Below, piece after piece: positions 1 through 11,800 of a stretch of 28,653 nucleotides of DNA (positions within the stretch are counted from its first letter, which is position 1; every line of letters begins with the position of its first letter). The notes beneath the pieces are model-generated. The model saw only the letters and a program-made list of their open reading frames with translations, made no database searches and was not told the DNA's origin. Source of the DNA: Sphaeroforma arctica JP610 (taxonomy: Eukaryota > Opisthokonta > Ichthyosporea > Ichthyophonida); NCBI RefSeq assembly GCF_001186125.1, contig NW_014040528.1:7082-35734 (forward strand), given 5' to 3'. Position numbers and translations under genes: made by a program.

Positions 1-53
1 AAGGAGGAACGAATACGACCGTACCTTCTACAATTAAAGTAAGTATAGTATAC

Positions 54-118
54 ACACACATAATATATGTATATATATAGTATATATATATATATATATA
101 TATATATAAGTATATATT
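54..118. repeat. (TA)n microsatellite
   Basis: Nearly continuous TA dinucleotides, interrupted by GTATA steps. Confidence 0.85.
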
Positions 119-2079
119 TTTAGTATTGACTCAATTAATTGTAGTGAACTTTGAAATGAGGTCCGATGTATGTGTACGTGTACGCATTGTCTCAATTAGT
201 TCGATCTGACTCAGTTGTAAGGCTGGGCTGCTTGGTTTCCTTAATTACTTTCTGTACAATCTGTTTGAATTTATTTTGCTATATGCACAGTATCAAAAGT
301 GTAAGGTGCGATATTTGCGACACACGATCGAGCTGTTTAATACATATCCATCGCTTTTGCGAATATGATAGCGGCCGTTTGGAAGAGTCGCCCATATCTC
401 AAGGGTAACTGATAAGCCCAGTCGTACAACCTATGTCTCATTTAGTTATATCTATGTGTGTACATATACACAAATTGGAGTACGTATAAAGGACAAGCCA
501 TACAGGTAAACACCACAACTGGTTATATAGTCCTAAAACATAGTCTTGTAAGTCCTTGGTCAAGTATCTGAGGACAGCAAGAGACCAGTCCTCCCACCAA
601 GAGTGTGTGCCAGCACCTACTCGTACAACACATCCAGCCGTTGAGCAGAGCCGCCATGAATAAAGGCCGAGTGCTTGTGTTGGGATGGGGATGTGTATTG
701 GAAAAGTGCCACCGCATCTGAATTTATGCATCGCATGCATCAGACAGTTAGGGAGTCTGACCTCTACAGGCTACACCACACGCCCACAGCAGGAGTTCTG
801 CAGAAGTACTTGGTATAACGTATCATAGAATGGATAGCTGACTGTGCGAGTACAGCGTATGCACTAAGGTTTAAGGTTCAAATGAATACACATTGATGGC
901 GGCTATAAATAGACCAATCGGCATCTGTCATCGTATATCGAAGTTCCTACAACGCCGCTCCGGATACACAAGCCGCCACTGACAATCCTACGCTCAGTCC
1001 ACTCAACCTCGATAATCGACGGACGCGGGTAACATAGTAGAAACGCCTCATAAACTTAGAAGATACTTCAGCACAACGGTGAGCTAGGTTTTAGTACGCG
1101 AACCGTACGCGAATCATTCCTTCACGCTAATACGCGGTACGATGGCGAGAATATATCCGCAGAGTTCTGATACCCTCTGCTGCGATCACCAAATGCAGCG
1201 CCAAGTAAGTAAGAGAACAACGCTCGCACGACAATGTATATGGCACTCGAGGCCAGCAAACGCCACTCATATAAGTCTCTGAACAAGTGAACATCCCTCT
1301 TTATTTGCGTATTGAATCCAGGCCCAGCACCATGTGTGTGTGATCTTCCACAGTAGAGTGTCTACAACCTCCGGTTGAGCATGTCGTCTACACCCCTAAT
1401 CGAGCAACTCAATGTATTCAGCTAAAAGCATGTATACTATTATACTGAAGTATTCCCAATGATCTCTAAAGCAGTGTGTTCAGCTCGAAGCTAAGCATAG
1501 TCTTATAAAAAGGCACCTGGAGATTCCGACTTCCCTGTTTCTAGCAACTGAAGTGTTTCCAACCAACTTTGGTCATGACAACTTCTTAAGACCGATCATT
1601 TAATAAATGATATCGCCAATATTTAACAACCTCGCCATATTTTAGACATAATTCGCGGCAATGCAGTCCAAGCCAGTTCTTAATGCGGAGTTAACGAAAC
1701 TGTGCCATCATTACACACACAAAAAACGCAATATACTACAAGTGATGCACTTCATATGTCGCCATTAATGTAATAGAGATAGAGGTGCACGAATTAATTA
1801 TAGTTCACTAGTATGCGGAATATGCGGTTGTAGGTTTACTGCTTGCTTGACTATTGGAGTGATGGGTGTGATACTACAGATTAGCCACTGATGTGAATTC
1901 GTATATGTGTATACCCACTCTGGTGAGATGTATATCACATGAAGTCCCCGCTCAGGTCATCAGCACACCAGAGCTCAGGCAGGAGGGTGAAGTTGGACAA
2001 CCAAATTGAGGAAGTTTGACCCCTATGTTGTGATCTACTATAATTAGAAAAGTGGTGCTGGGATAGAAAGTCTATAAAC

Positions 2080-2735
2080 CGTGGATTTATGAGAAACGTA
2101 CAAAGATGCATAAATACAACGAATAGATGCGATACAGAAGCACAATTCATAAACACAATAAATAAATACAACACATTAAAACAATAAATAAACACAATAT
2201 ATCTTCGAGTGGACATATAAGAGACGATGTATAGTGGTGCAAAACCGCAGCACAATACACAAAGTCAATACATCTTTACGTGGACTTATGCGAAACAACT
2301 TTTAATTGTAAATAAAAATAATGCATGGATACAAAATAGAAGCACAATACATAAATACGATACTTGAATACAATACACAAGTACAATACATCTTCGCGTG
2401 GACCGATGAGAAACGACGTTCAATGGTAGACGTTTAAAGGTACATAAATACAATACATAAATACAATACATCATCGCGTAGAATTATGAGAGACGACATA
2501 TAATATTACATAGCCACAATACATAAATACAATACATAAATGCAATACAACATCGCGTAGACTTGAGAAACGACTTATAATCGTACATATATACAATCCA
2601 TCGTGAGGACTCGCTACTTATCACTTACTACTACGGTGGCAGTTAAAACAGGAGAGAGGCGATGTTTAATCGTACATAATAAATACAATACAATGTCGCG
2701 TGAACTTACCACTTGTCACTGCGGTGGCAGCTGTA
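2080..2735. repeat. Diverged minisatellite, about 60-110 bp units
   Basis: A core like CATCTTCGCGTGGACTTATG followed by AGAAACGAC and a spacer of ATAAATACAATAC blocks recurs about six to seven times (for example near 2200, 2275, 2390, 2475, 2550, 2600 and 2695). The spacer blocks are themselves short repeats, so unit length varies. An ACTACGGTGGCAG / CACTGCGGTGGCAG pair near 2627 and 2717 extends the last units. Copies differ at many positions, so the array is old or fast-evolving. Confidence 0.75.
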
Positions 2736-3883
2736 CGTCAAGTGCTGCTCAGGAACGAGCTTCTGTCATCTGTACACAACAACAACATATTTATAATACT
2801 AGTATTTACACAAGAGTATAAAAATAAATAGGAAGTTCTTTTCCTTCACCTGAGTATATGCGTGGTGCTGTACCCCCGCGAGCTGCCGGCATAATGAACT
2901 ATGTACTTCAAAGTATGTTCTGGCTTTCGAACAACATGGCCCAGAACTAGGTTTTACAGAGATCAAAAATTCAGAGTTGAATTAACGTACTCAATACGGT
3001 TTGAACCCCCCTGAAGTTAGGGGCTGTCGTATCACATATAGTATTTTCCGTAAAACGTATGTACCACTTTACTGATGTACTGATGTATAATATGCCGCAC
3101 AGGTAAACCTAGTTTTCCTATTGTCGTTTTGAAAACGCATCGTCGATCTCGTGATGACCCACGAACTGAAGAGTTAATCCGTATAGGGGTACAATTTGAC
3201 AGTTAAACGTAAACGCTTATATACTTGAATCTTTTTACTACAAAACGTTTATAGGGGCTAAATGACTGGTAAAACCGTTCTATTTTGTGATTTAAACGGG
3301 CACTCTAAGACAACGTTCCGGAACACTTTGTACCTGAAGGCTCCGAACATGCCCCCATATCGACAGCCATAAGGTCACCCGATATAAACGTATATTAGAA
3401 ACGTACTATATTCAAAATATATACGTTTCAACGCAAAAGGTATCGAGGGGCCACTCCAGAAGCCGTTCAGAAAGCTTTGTGTTCTGAAGACTGAACTTCC
3501 TTGTGCGATCAAAACAACAGCCGCACACGTAGCAAGTCTGTAACTGTGAGGAATCCCAGGCGTACCTTTGACACTGTATACCTGTGACATACGTATGCAT
3601 GTACGTGTGCAGTGTCACTTGTTTGTCTGATACAGACTCGTATGTAAGCATAATCGTGGGAACGTATAAGTGTGCAGTATACATGCAGCTACAGCCGTTT
3701 TTGGTTCAAAAGGCACATGCACACGTATCCCAATGAAAGGGAAGCAGTACAGTTTACGCTGAGCTGACTAGTATAACAGAGATCCACATACATTGTCGAA
3801 TTCAACCTCTGAACATAAATAAGTGAGCAAATAGAGATACTTAATATATATTTATATATACATATATATCTCACACATACAAA

Positions 3884-5851
3884 ATGAGCTCTATAGGACG
3901 CACACGTAGCACAGGCATCCGCAGTAGTGCGCGACGAATCAGGGAAGCACTTTTATCCGATGGCCAACGAACACCCGAAACACTGGAGAGTGGTGCAGTG
4001 GTCAATGTGTCTACGATAAATGAGCCTGTTAATACCGATACATCGGAGAAGGAGGATACTGATATAAATATGAGTGAGAGTATAGTAGATGCCGAGAACA
4101 CTGTGGGCGAGCGTCAGGTAGATACGGATGACATGGAAGTAGACATAGACAATCAACAAGATCGTCGTACAAAAAGGGGTAAACCTAAGAGCGTGCGATC
4201 ACAACGCAGTCAGGATACACAGACACTGGTACATGAAGATATAGACACAATACCTGGAAGTGTGGTAGATAGTGTTGATCAGAGTGTGGAGGAGGATGGT
4301 ATAAAGATGGTTGAGATAAATGATATCTCTGCCTTGACCTCCATGGCTACTGAAAATGACATACCAACGAGTGATACGATACCACAGGAACATACTCGTG
4401 CGCAAACAATGGATACAGATGACATAGCTGACACAACTGAAACACAGGACGTGTCAGCTGAGAAAGGAGAGCGAGGTGTACGAGAGGGCAGCCTTGCGCT
4501 TCATGATGATGGTAACGTAGCACAGGAAGGGATGAAGTACAAGTCCGAAACGCAGGCGTTGTTTGACGATTCAAGTGATGAGAGTGATGAAGACGTGCCC
4601 CTGACACTGGGTAGTGGTAGTAGTAAGAATAAGAGTACCTCTGCTCACAACGCCGCAGATAGTGATGGTGATGTCAATCGTGATCGCTTTAACCGCACAG
4701 ACAGTGAACACAATGAACGAGGCTCAGACGCACAGCCAGGGGATGGTAGTGAGCAGGAGAGCAGCGGTTCAGCCTACACGAAAGCACACGATGACACGCA
4801 CACAGTAGTAGATGGTGACAGCCACACGAAAGGTGAGAGTGATCACGCCTACGCTTCCTCGCCCACGGGACGTCCCGCCAAAGGGTCTAAGGCACGCGCA
4901 GAGGCCAAGGGGAAAGTAGTACGAAAGACCAGCAAGCCCAGACCGCGCAAGGACAAGGAGGGGGTGGACGGGGTGGGTAGCCATAAGGGCGGTAGCCGGG
5001 TGGGTAGCAGTAAGGACAAGAAGCTGAGCCGACCCAAGAAGGGAATGGCGGATAAGAAGGCGCTAGAGGATAAGATAGCGAACACCCTGAACACCATATA
5101 TGCGGAATCTAAGGTTAAGCAGGCACCTCGCATTGTCAAGATATCGGGGCATTATACGGCCCTGAATAAGGTTGGTAGGAAGGACGAGAGTGTGGCGGAG
5201 ATGAAGGAGATCCCGCTTGACTGGGATGGGGAGACGGTCAATACCGGGATGAAGCGGGACGACACCGGTACAAAAAGCAGCGGCGCTGGTACGACGCACA
5301 ACTCAAGTACCACCAATCCCAAAAAACGCACCAAGCGCGAGCGAAGCTCAGACACCGCTGTCAGTGGGTCGAGTGTTAGAACCAAGCCGGCCAAGGTATC
5401 TGTGGCAAACGAATGGGGCGATACGGATTGCCTGTCGTATATTGACTCGTACAAGACAGTGGTAGGTATTACCAGCGCGTTTGGCCGAGATATGGGGAGT
5501 GGCGAGGGTAGTGGGAAAGCGCGGCGAGCCTCGAGCTCGGACACAAGTAGTCCTAGAGGGTCCAGAAGTAAGAAGGAGGTGCGTTCGCGTCGTGAGGGGG
5601 ATGGAGGTGGGGCGGCTATGGGGTTGGGAAGCGATGGTGTGGAAGGGCATGTGAAGAAGTTAACGAATGTCATTCCACGTAAGTCCAGGAAGAATAGGGC
5701 TATGCTGAGCTCGAGCGAGGAGGAGGACTTCGAAATGGGGATCTCGTCGATTGAACCGTAAGTGTACTCACTCGTGTAGAATACATACAACATACGTATA
5801 TATGTCTCTGTTTATATATATATACATATATGTATGATACATGTATGTATG

Positions 5852-5883
<32 letters not shown>

Positions 5884-8800
5884 TATATATATATATATAG
5901 CTTTGTACTTTTTGTTGTGTATTCGCATCATGGGACATGTACTATGTATGCACCCGCGTCTCACAGTGGAACGTTATTATCCTTGTTGTATAGTACACTA
6001 AAGATATATTATCAGGGATAGAATAGCAAGAGGAAGTCGACTGTGACTACTATTAGTATCATTTCGTCCTGGAAACACAGAGGAAAGCACTTCCCTTATC
6101 TGTTGTAATGTATCTGTGCTGCGTAAAAGTTTATCATCATCTGTCGTCACATGCAATTCCACACAAGTTTATGCACATATTTTCGTGCTGGGAAGTGGGA
6201 CGAAAGTACTTCCCATGTCTGTTGTAGCGTACATGTACTAAGTAGAAATTAATTTATTATAATATAGTGTATTGTGATATAATATATGTATTATTTTACT
6301 ATATCATATTGTATTATATTTTATTTATTTTATTATTGTATTTTTCATTGTATTATTTTATGGAATTACATATCATACCACATATTCATCTGCAGTCGCA
6401 ATCGTGGGGAATTGTCGAGGAAAGCGCGCCAGGAACCTCAGCGTAGCAACGATGCAAATCGCAGGTATGGAAACATATAATTATGTGTATGTTCATATAT
6501 GTGTATGTAAACGTGTGTGTATTCTTATGTATATATGTATATGTGCATGTTATATGTACATGTGTGTATGTATATGTATATTTATATATATATATATATA
6601 TATATATTCTTAATGAGTGAGTCCGCATCTAATTTATCAGGTTTACAATCTCATAAAAGAAAGTGTTTCGTAGTGTTGGAATGACAGGCTGCTCACGAAT
6701 CACAGCCTACATCGTGCACAGCATCTGTGATCATCACATTTATATATATATAAATATATATATATATAATGATGTGCATGCTGCTTGACTACTTACCGAA
6801 AACCGGATGGATCGCGAGTTTTCCTTGAGGTATTAGCTACCGTATATTGTCATGTACTGGCGCGTCCTTGATCACACACACGTATATGTATGTATGTATG
6901 TATGTGTGTATGTATATATATTTATATTTGTTTTTTATTTATGTATATATATATATGTATGTATATATGTGTGTGTGTGTTTGTGTATGTATATATGTAT
7001 GTATGTATATATGTATGTATGTATATATGTGTGTGTGTTTGTACGCACACATAATCTTTCTTCGAACATACACATAAAATATGCATATATTTGTATATAA
7101 ACCTATACATATCAGGCGATCAGAAATTGATACCCCTCAAACTAAGACGGAAGCCCCGAAAGTGACCGGGGAATCAGCGCATGAAGGATATGAACTACTA
7201 GAATCAAGCATACGATTAGTATCTAGTAAGGAGCCCATGAAGCGAAAGGAGGCTAATATGGTCTGCGATTGTACCTATGACAACGGTGTGTGCATGACAT
7301 GCGTGTTGCTGATAGTATACGTGGTGTGGTAGTATGTGTTTAAGTCTATACTCTTGCGGCTGTTCCCTTGACAACGGTGTGTGCATGACATGCGTGTTGC
7401 TGATAGTATACGTGGTGTGGTAGTATGTGTGTAAGGTTATACTGTTGTGGCTATAGCGATGACAACGGTGTGTACATGACATCCTGGATAACGATAGTTT
7501 ACGTAATATACAAATATGTATCTAGCCTATCGAGCATACCTATGGAAACGGTGTGTACTTGACGTCCAGGACAAGGATAGTATACGCAGTATACAAATAT
7601 GTATCTAGCCTATCGAACATACCTATGATTGTGTATGACATCCATGATAGTATACTTGGTTGTACGCTTTGTGTATATCACTCTCTGTGTAAAGCATATA
7701 TGCTCGACTGAGTTGGTGACCGATTCAGTTAACATTATTTAAAAGAGAATCAGTAATCAACTGTCTACTGAGGTTTATATTTTGTTGCTCATGATACCTT
7801 ATCACACGATATTCCTAGCAACCATGATGATTGCTAGGGAGTTTATGGCATCTCTAGCAAACAAAATGGTTGTTAAGGATTTTGTGAAGGATCATTGGTC
7901 AACACTTCAGTGCGATGTTGTTAAACACACTTGTGAATAGCTGTCCGTGCGTCATGCACAGTTCCCTACATACTTGTGTGTATGATATTCCCAACATACG
8001 TAGGTGTGTGTGTGATAATAGCTGTGCTTCTGGCCGTCGTATCATGTGCAAGCTTTTGTACCGAGGCCTATGCCTGTGCTGAGTCAAAATACTAAGACCA
8101 TGCCCATTCTATTAATAGATATGATTTTTCTAATTGGGTTTTGAGCGCCTTCTGTAGTGTATGTATTTGATACGTCTATATTGTCCATATATATATCCAG
8201 ATAATCGTTTCAGAATATACGCTTCACCGGTCTTCTATCATTATCTTACCCCATCTCTGTATTTTCTCTAGATGAAGATGAACTAGAAGACGTGCACGCA
8301 ATGTATAAACATGCATTCTATGTCCCTACATTGTTCAATTATATCTAAATGAGCATTCTAATTCACTCGCGTATTCCTCCCTCGCCCCTATCTGCTATTC
8401 AGATGAAGATGAATGAGAAGACACATATTGTATATACATACATGCTTCTTATTCGCTTCTCCCACCCTTAACCCTTATGCAATCCCATCTTGGCATATTA
8501 TTCAGACGAAAATGAATTGGAAGACATACAATGTATAAACATGCATGCTCCTTGTTTGCTTATGGCACCCTCATCCCTTATCCCATCCCATTTTGCATAT
8601 TATTCAGATGAAGATGAGTTAGAAGACGCGTGTGGTCCTGGGTGCCTTAATCGCATTATGCGCCTGGAGTGCAGGCCTGAACTATGTCCCTGTGGCTCGC
8701 GTTGTCAGAACCAAAGCTTTCACAAGGTATTTGTGGTGTGGTTTATGAACCTGTTTCTTTGACCATGAGAGTCTACTTATGAGCATGTATGTCTATTGTA

Positions 8801-11800
8801 TGTTTCATCTGGACCAGAGTTTTCGCAAGGTATTTTGTGGTGTGCTTTATTAACCTAATATTTGACTATAAGAGTCTACTTATGAGCATGCATGCACATT
8901 GCATAAGATATAGTGAGATGAACTTAATTGGGAAAAGATGTATATATGTAACGGTCCTGATATCAGAATCCTTGCTTCGGCAGTGTGTTGTTTGGTGTAC
9001 TTCATTGAACATGCGAGACTATTTATGGACACGAATGACTATGCCATGGCCCATCTGCTAGAACCATGTGTTGTGTGGTGTGCTTTATTCAACCCATTAC
9101 TCCGCCCATGATAGTTAACTCCTCAACATGGATGCCTATTTCATGGTCCACACACAAATGAATACGTTCATTGGATAATTCACATCTAGTAGCCATTGTC
9201 CCTGTGATTCCGCTTGCTCTCCACTGCGTCAGTGTCGCCCTGGCATATGTGTTGCATGCTGATGACACATTTTGACACCTTGGTATTAAATTAGTTTCAG
9301 AGTCTTTGTTTATCAGACAATACATAGACACCTGTTACGATATAGTACTACCCGAAGCATGTGTACTGTTCAGCATTACGTATTCGTGTAACTGATTGTA
9401 CAAGTGTTCGTGGAGGTGTGTTGCTAAAGTGTCCATTCAAACATTCCCGTAGGGATTGCAAGTGCCATTGGAAGTGTATGAAACGGAGAAGAAGGGTCGG
9501 GGACTACGTTCGCCCGAGAAGCTGACGGGGTGAGTACCACAGTGGTTTGTGAGAGCAGAGATTTGTTTCTAAAGCAATAATGTATATGTGTGTGCGCGAG
9601 TGTGTATATGTGTATGTATGTATGTATATATATGTATATACATCCATACACTCTTACGTATTTAATCTAAAAAGAATTGCACAACGTTGATGTTTAATGC
9701 CTTGCGAGGCTATATGCATTATGTTTTGTTTGTTCTATTCACTCACTGCGACTCTGTATATTTTTTTCACGCATGCCCATTATGTTGTGTATAGTGATGT
9801 AGGTATGATTGAAGTATCTCGTAAGCTTTACTCTGTGCACTGACACTGTATCTTTATATTATATTTTACTGACTCACCCATTCTGTTGCTTATAGTGAAG
9901 CTCGGAATGCACAACGATAGATAGGGTTCCACTGTGTGTTTTGAAATTCTACATCGGCCTCCATTTAAACATACATATCTTGTTCTGATTGGCGACCCCC
10001 TGCATTGGCTATATAATATACTAGAGCTCTGCATTGTCAAACGTTCGTGACCATATATGTACACCCTTTCTGTTCGGTATCCTGAATCACTGCATTTGCT
10101 GCGATATACTTATTATTCTGTATGCTGACGTTATTAGCGGCAATAGTCACCCGAATTCTCCTCTGTGTGCTTCAAAAGATGTCTCAATTTCTCACTATAG
10201 GCACCCAAATTCTCTTCTGTATGCTCCAAAAGACGTTCCGATTTTTCACCCAAATTCTCTTATGTATGCTCCAAAAGACGTTCCAATTTTTTACCCAAAT
10301 TCTGTTTTAATGTTTTGTATGTTAAATATCTTCCTATACTGCCAATTTCTCGCGATAGCGGGTCCTTTGTGATGGAGTATGTGGGGGAGATCATTGGACA
10401 AGAACAGTTCAAAGAGCGCCTAGTGACCTATGGCGAGGCAGGCATCAAGCACTTCTACTTCATGACTTTGGGTCCAGACGAATTTATCGATGCTACCAAA
10501 AAAGGAAGTCCGTCCCGATTTTTCAACCACAGTTGCGACCCGAATTGCGAGACCCAAAAGTGGGTGGTAGATGGTAGGGATGCGAATGCATTGATTATCT
10601 GTGCGGTAGGGTTGGGCAATGGGAGAGTTTGCTATGTGTATATATACAGGTATTGTCGGTACATATATATATATTATATTCGTAGATTATAAATTCGTGG
10701 TGATATACGATTCGAATTATTATAGCGGGGATCACGTGTTGCATTCCATATATTTGTCTTCTACAACAAAATCCAATTTAGAGTATGTGCGCTCATTGTC
10801 TCAACATTCACGTCTATATGGTATATTTATATATTGAGATATAGAGATATTCTAGTATCATGTGTGTATGCTTGTTTGTATGTAGATACAACTATATGTA
10901 TATGTATAAATTTATATTATGTATATGTATGTACATGTGTATGTATGTATGTATGTATATATATATATATATGTATTGTTAACGGATTAGTACATTTTTG
11001 TTGCAGGCGAGACCAGGATTGGTATCTACACGACGCGTGATGTGGAACCGAATGAAGAGTTGACATTCGATTATCAAATGGAGCGCGAAGGGTGAGTGTG
11101 TTTTACTGTATTGTTATTATTTCCTTTTTTTATGGGGGTCGATTACAAGTCTTTGTATTGTGTGTCTGTGTGACAAACATCGTGTCATAGAAGCTACATA
11201 AATCAAAATATAATTTTGTATATTCGTTAAATCATGGCAGGGGTGATGTCTCATGTGTGCACACCGCACACTCTCTGATATTCACTTAAAAGATACACTA
11301 CAACAATGCCTCACCCACGCACGAATTCGTTTGGTCGCTCAGTGAGTTACTTCCAGGAACATTATTGTAATCTCCAGTCTCTAGAGACTCTATCGGCGCA
11401 CCAATTGGGTCTTTGTTCTATTTGTATATGTATATACTATGGTATTGGTCTATCTATGTATTGATGCACGATGTATCGATGTATTGATGTATTCCGTTTT
11501 TGATCTCGCAGAGAATTGAACCAAAAGTGTCATTGCGAGAGTAAGAACTGTCGCAACTGGCTGAGTAGTCAGAAGAAACGTCCCACTCACCCAGCAAGAG
11601 GGCAGTCACTCGTTGATGTGGAACCAGAGAAGGTCAATGTGGTATGTTGCGGCATAGGTGGTTGTTCTCATTTCGGCTTTATTGGTGTGTATGTACGTAT
11701 GAATGTATGTATGTATATATGTGTGTGTGCGTCTGTGTCTGTGTCTGTCTGTGTCTGTGTATATATATATATAAATACGGTATATATTATATATATATAT

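Larger units (their letters stand above)
1..3883. other. Left intergenic region, no supported gene
   Basis: All frames here are short, low-complexity or built of repeats, and none shows a domain. It holds a (TA)n tract (about 54-118), a diverged minisatellite (about 2080-2735), a loose duplication around 3315-3350 and 3465-3500 (both with a ...AACACTTTGT/AAAGCTTTGTGTTCTGAAG-like core), and the 5' flank of the SETD2-like gene. The last 50 bases before the ATG are almost pure A/T steps. A TATAAATAG at 904-912 followed by CCAAT (914-918), and a splice-like junction at 38/39, hint at a transcript or the end of a gene to the left, but do not prove one. Confidence 0.5.
7264..8726 (+). other. AWS zinc-binding domain of the SETD2-like protein (exons 3-4)
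   Basis: The AWS (associated with SET) domain spans the end of exon 3 (CDCTYDN) and all of exon 4 (DEDELEDACGPGC onward). Cysteines at residues 698, 700, 713, 717, 726, 731, 733 and 737 give the C-x-C, C-x3-C and later cysteine spacing expected for zinc binding before a Set2-type SET domain. The domain ends at CQNQSFHK, comparable to the C-x-N-x-x-F end seen in animal and yeast proteins. Intron 3 (1322 nt) cuts it between the second and third cysteines in phase 1. Both ends of that intron carry tandem copies of the splice junctions. Confidence 0.88.
9453..11551 (+). other. SET and post-SET catalytic core (exons 5-8)
   Basis: Exon 5 gives LEVYETEKKGRGLRS, the opening SET strand with the KKGRGL cofactor-binding turn. 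Exon 6 gives FVMEYVGEII (773-782) and RFFNHSCDPNC (823-833). Exon 7 gives ELTFDY with the catalytic tyrosine at 864. Exon 8 gives the post-SET C-x-C-x4-C (C876, C878, C883), which together with the NHSC cysteine forms the zinc site known in this family. No key residue is missing, so the enzyme looks active. The exon 5 to exon 6 join gives LTGGSFVMEY only if intron 5 starts at 9530, which fixes that donor. Confidence 0.93.

Noticed and set aside
438-740. Minus-strand open frame of about 100 codons
   Set aside because: It starts and ends in low-complexity sequence, shows no domain, and overlaps another frame of similar quality.
2603-2821. Short plus-strand frame with cysteine-rich CHCGGSC
   Set aside because: It is made of minisatellite units; the cysteine string comes from the repeated GGTGGCAG block.
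5152-5793. Minus-strand 213-codon frame opposite SETD2 exon 1
   Set aside because: It is antisense to the S/T/D/E-rich exon and rich in L/S/P as expected for such a shadow.
7814-7838. RFX/X-box-like site in the intron 3 inverted repeat
   Set aside because: Only the half-site GCAAC matches; the symmetric spacing of an X-box is not present.
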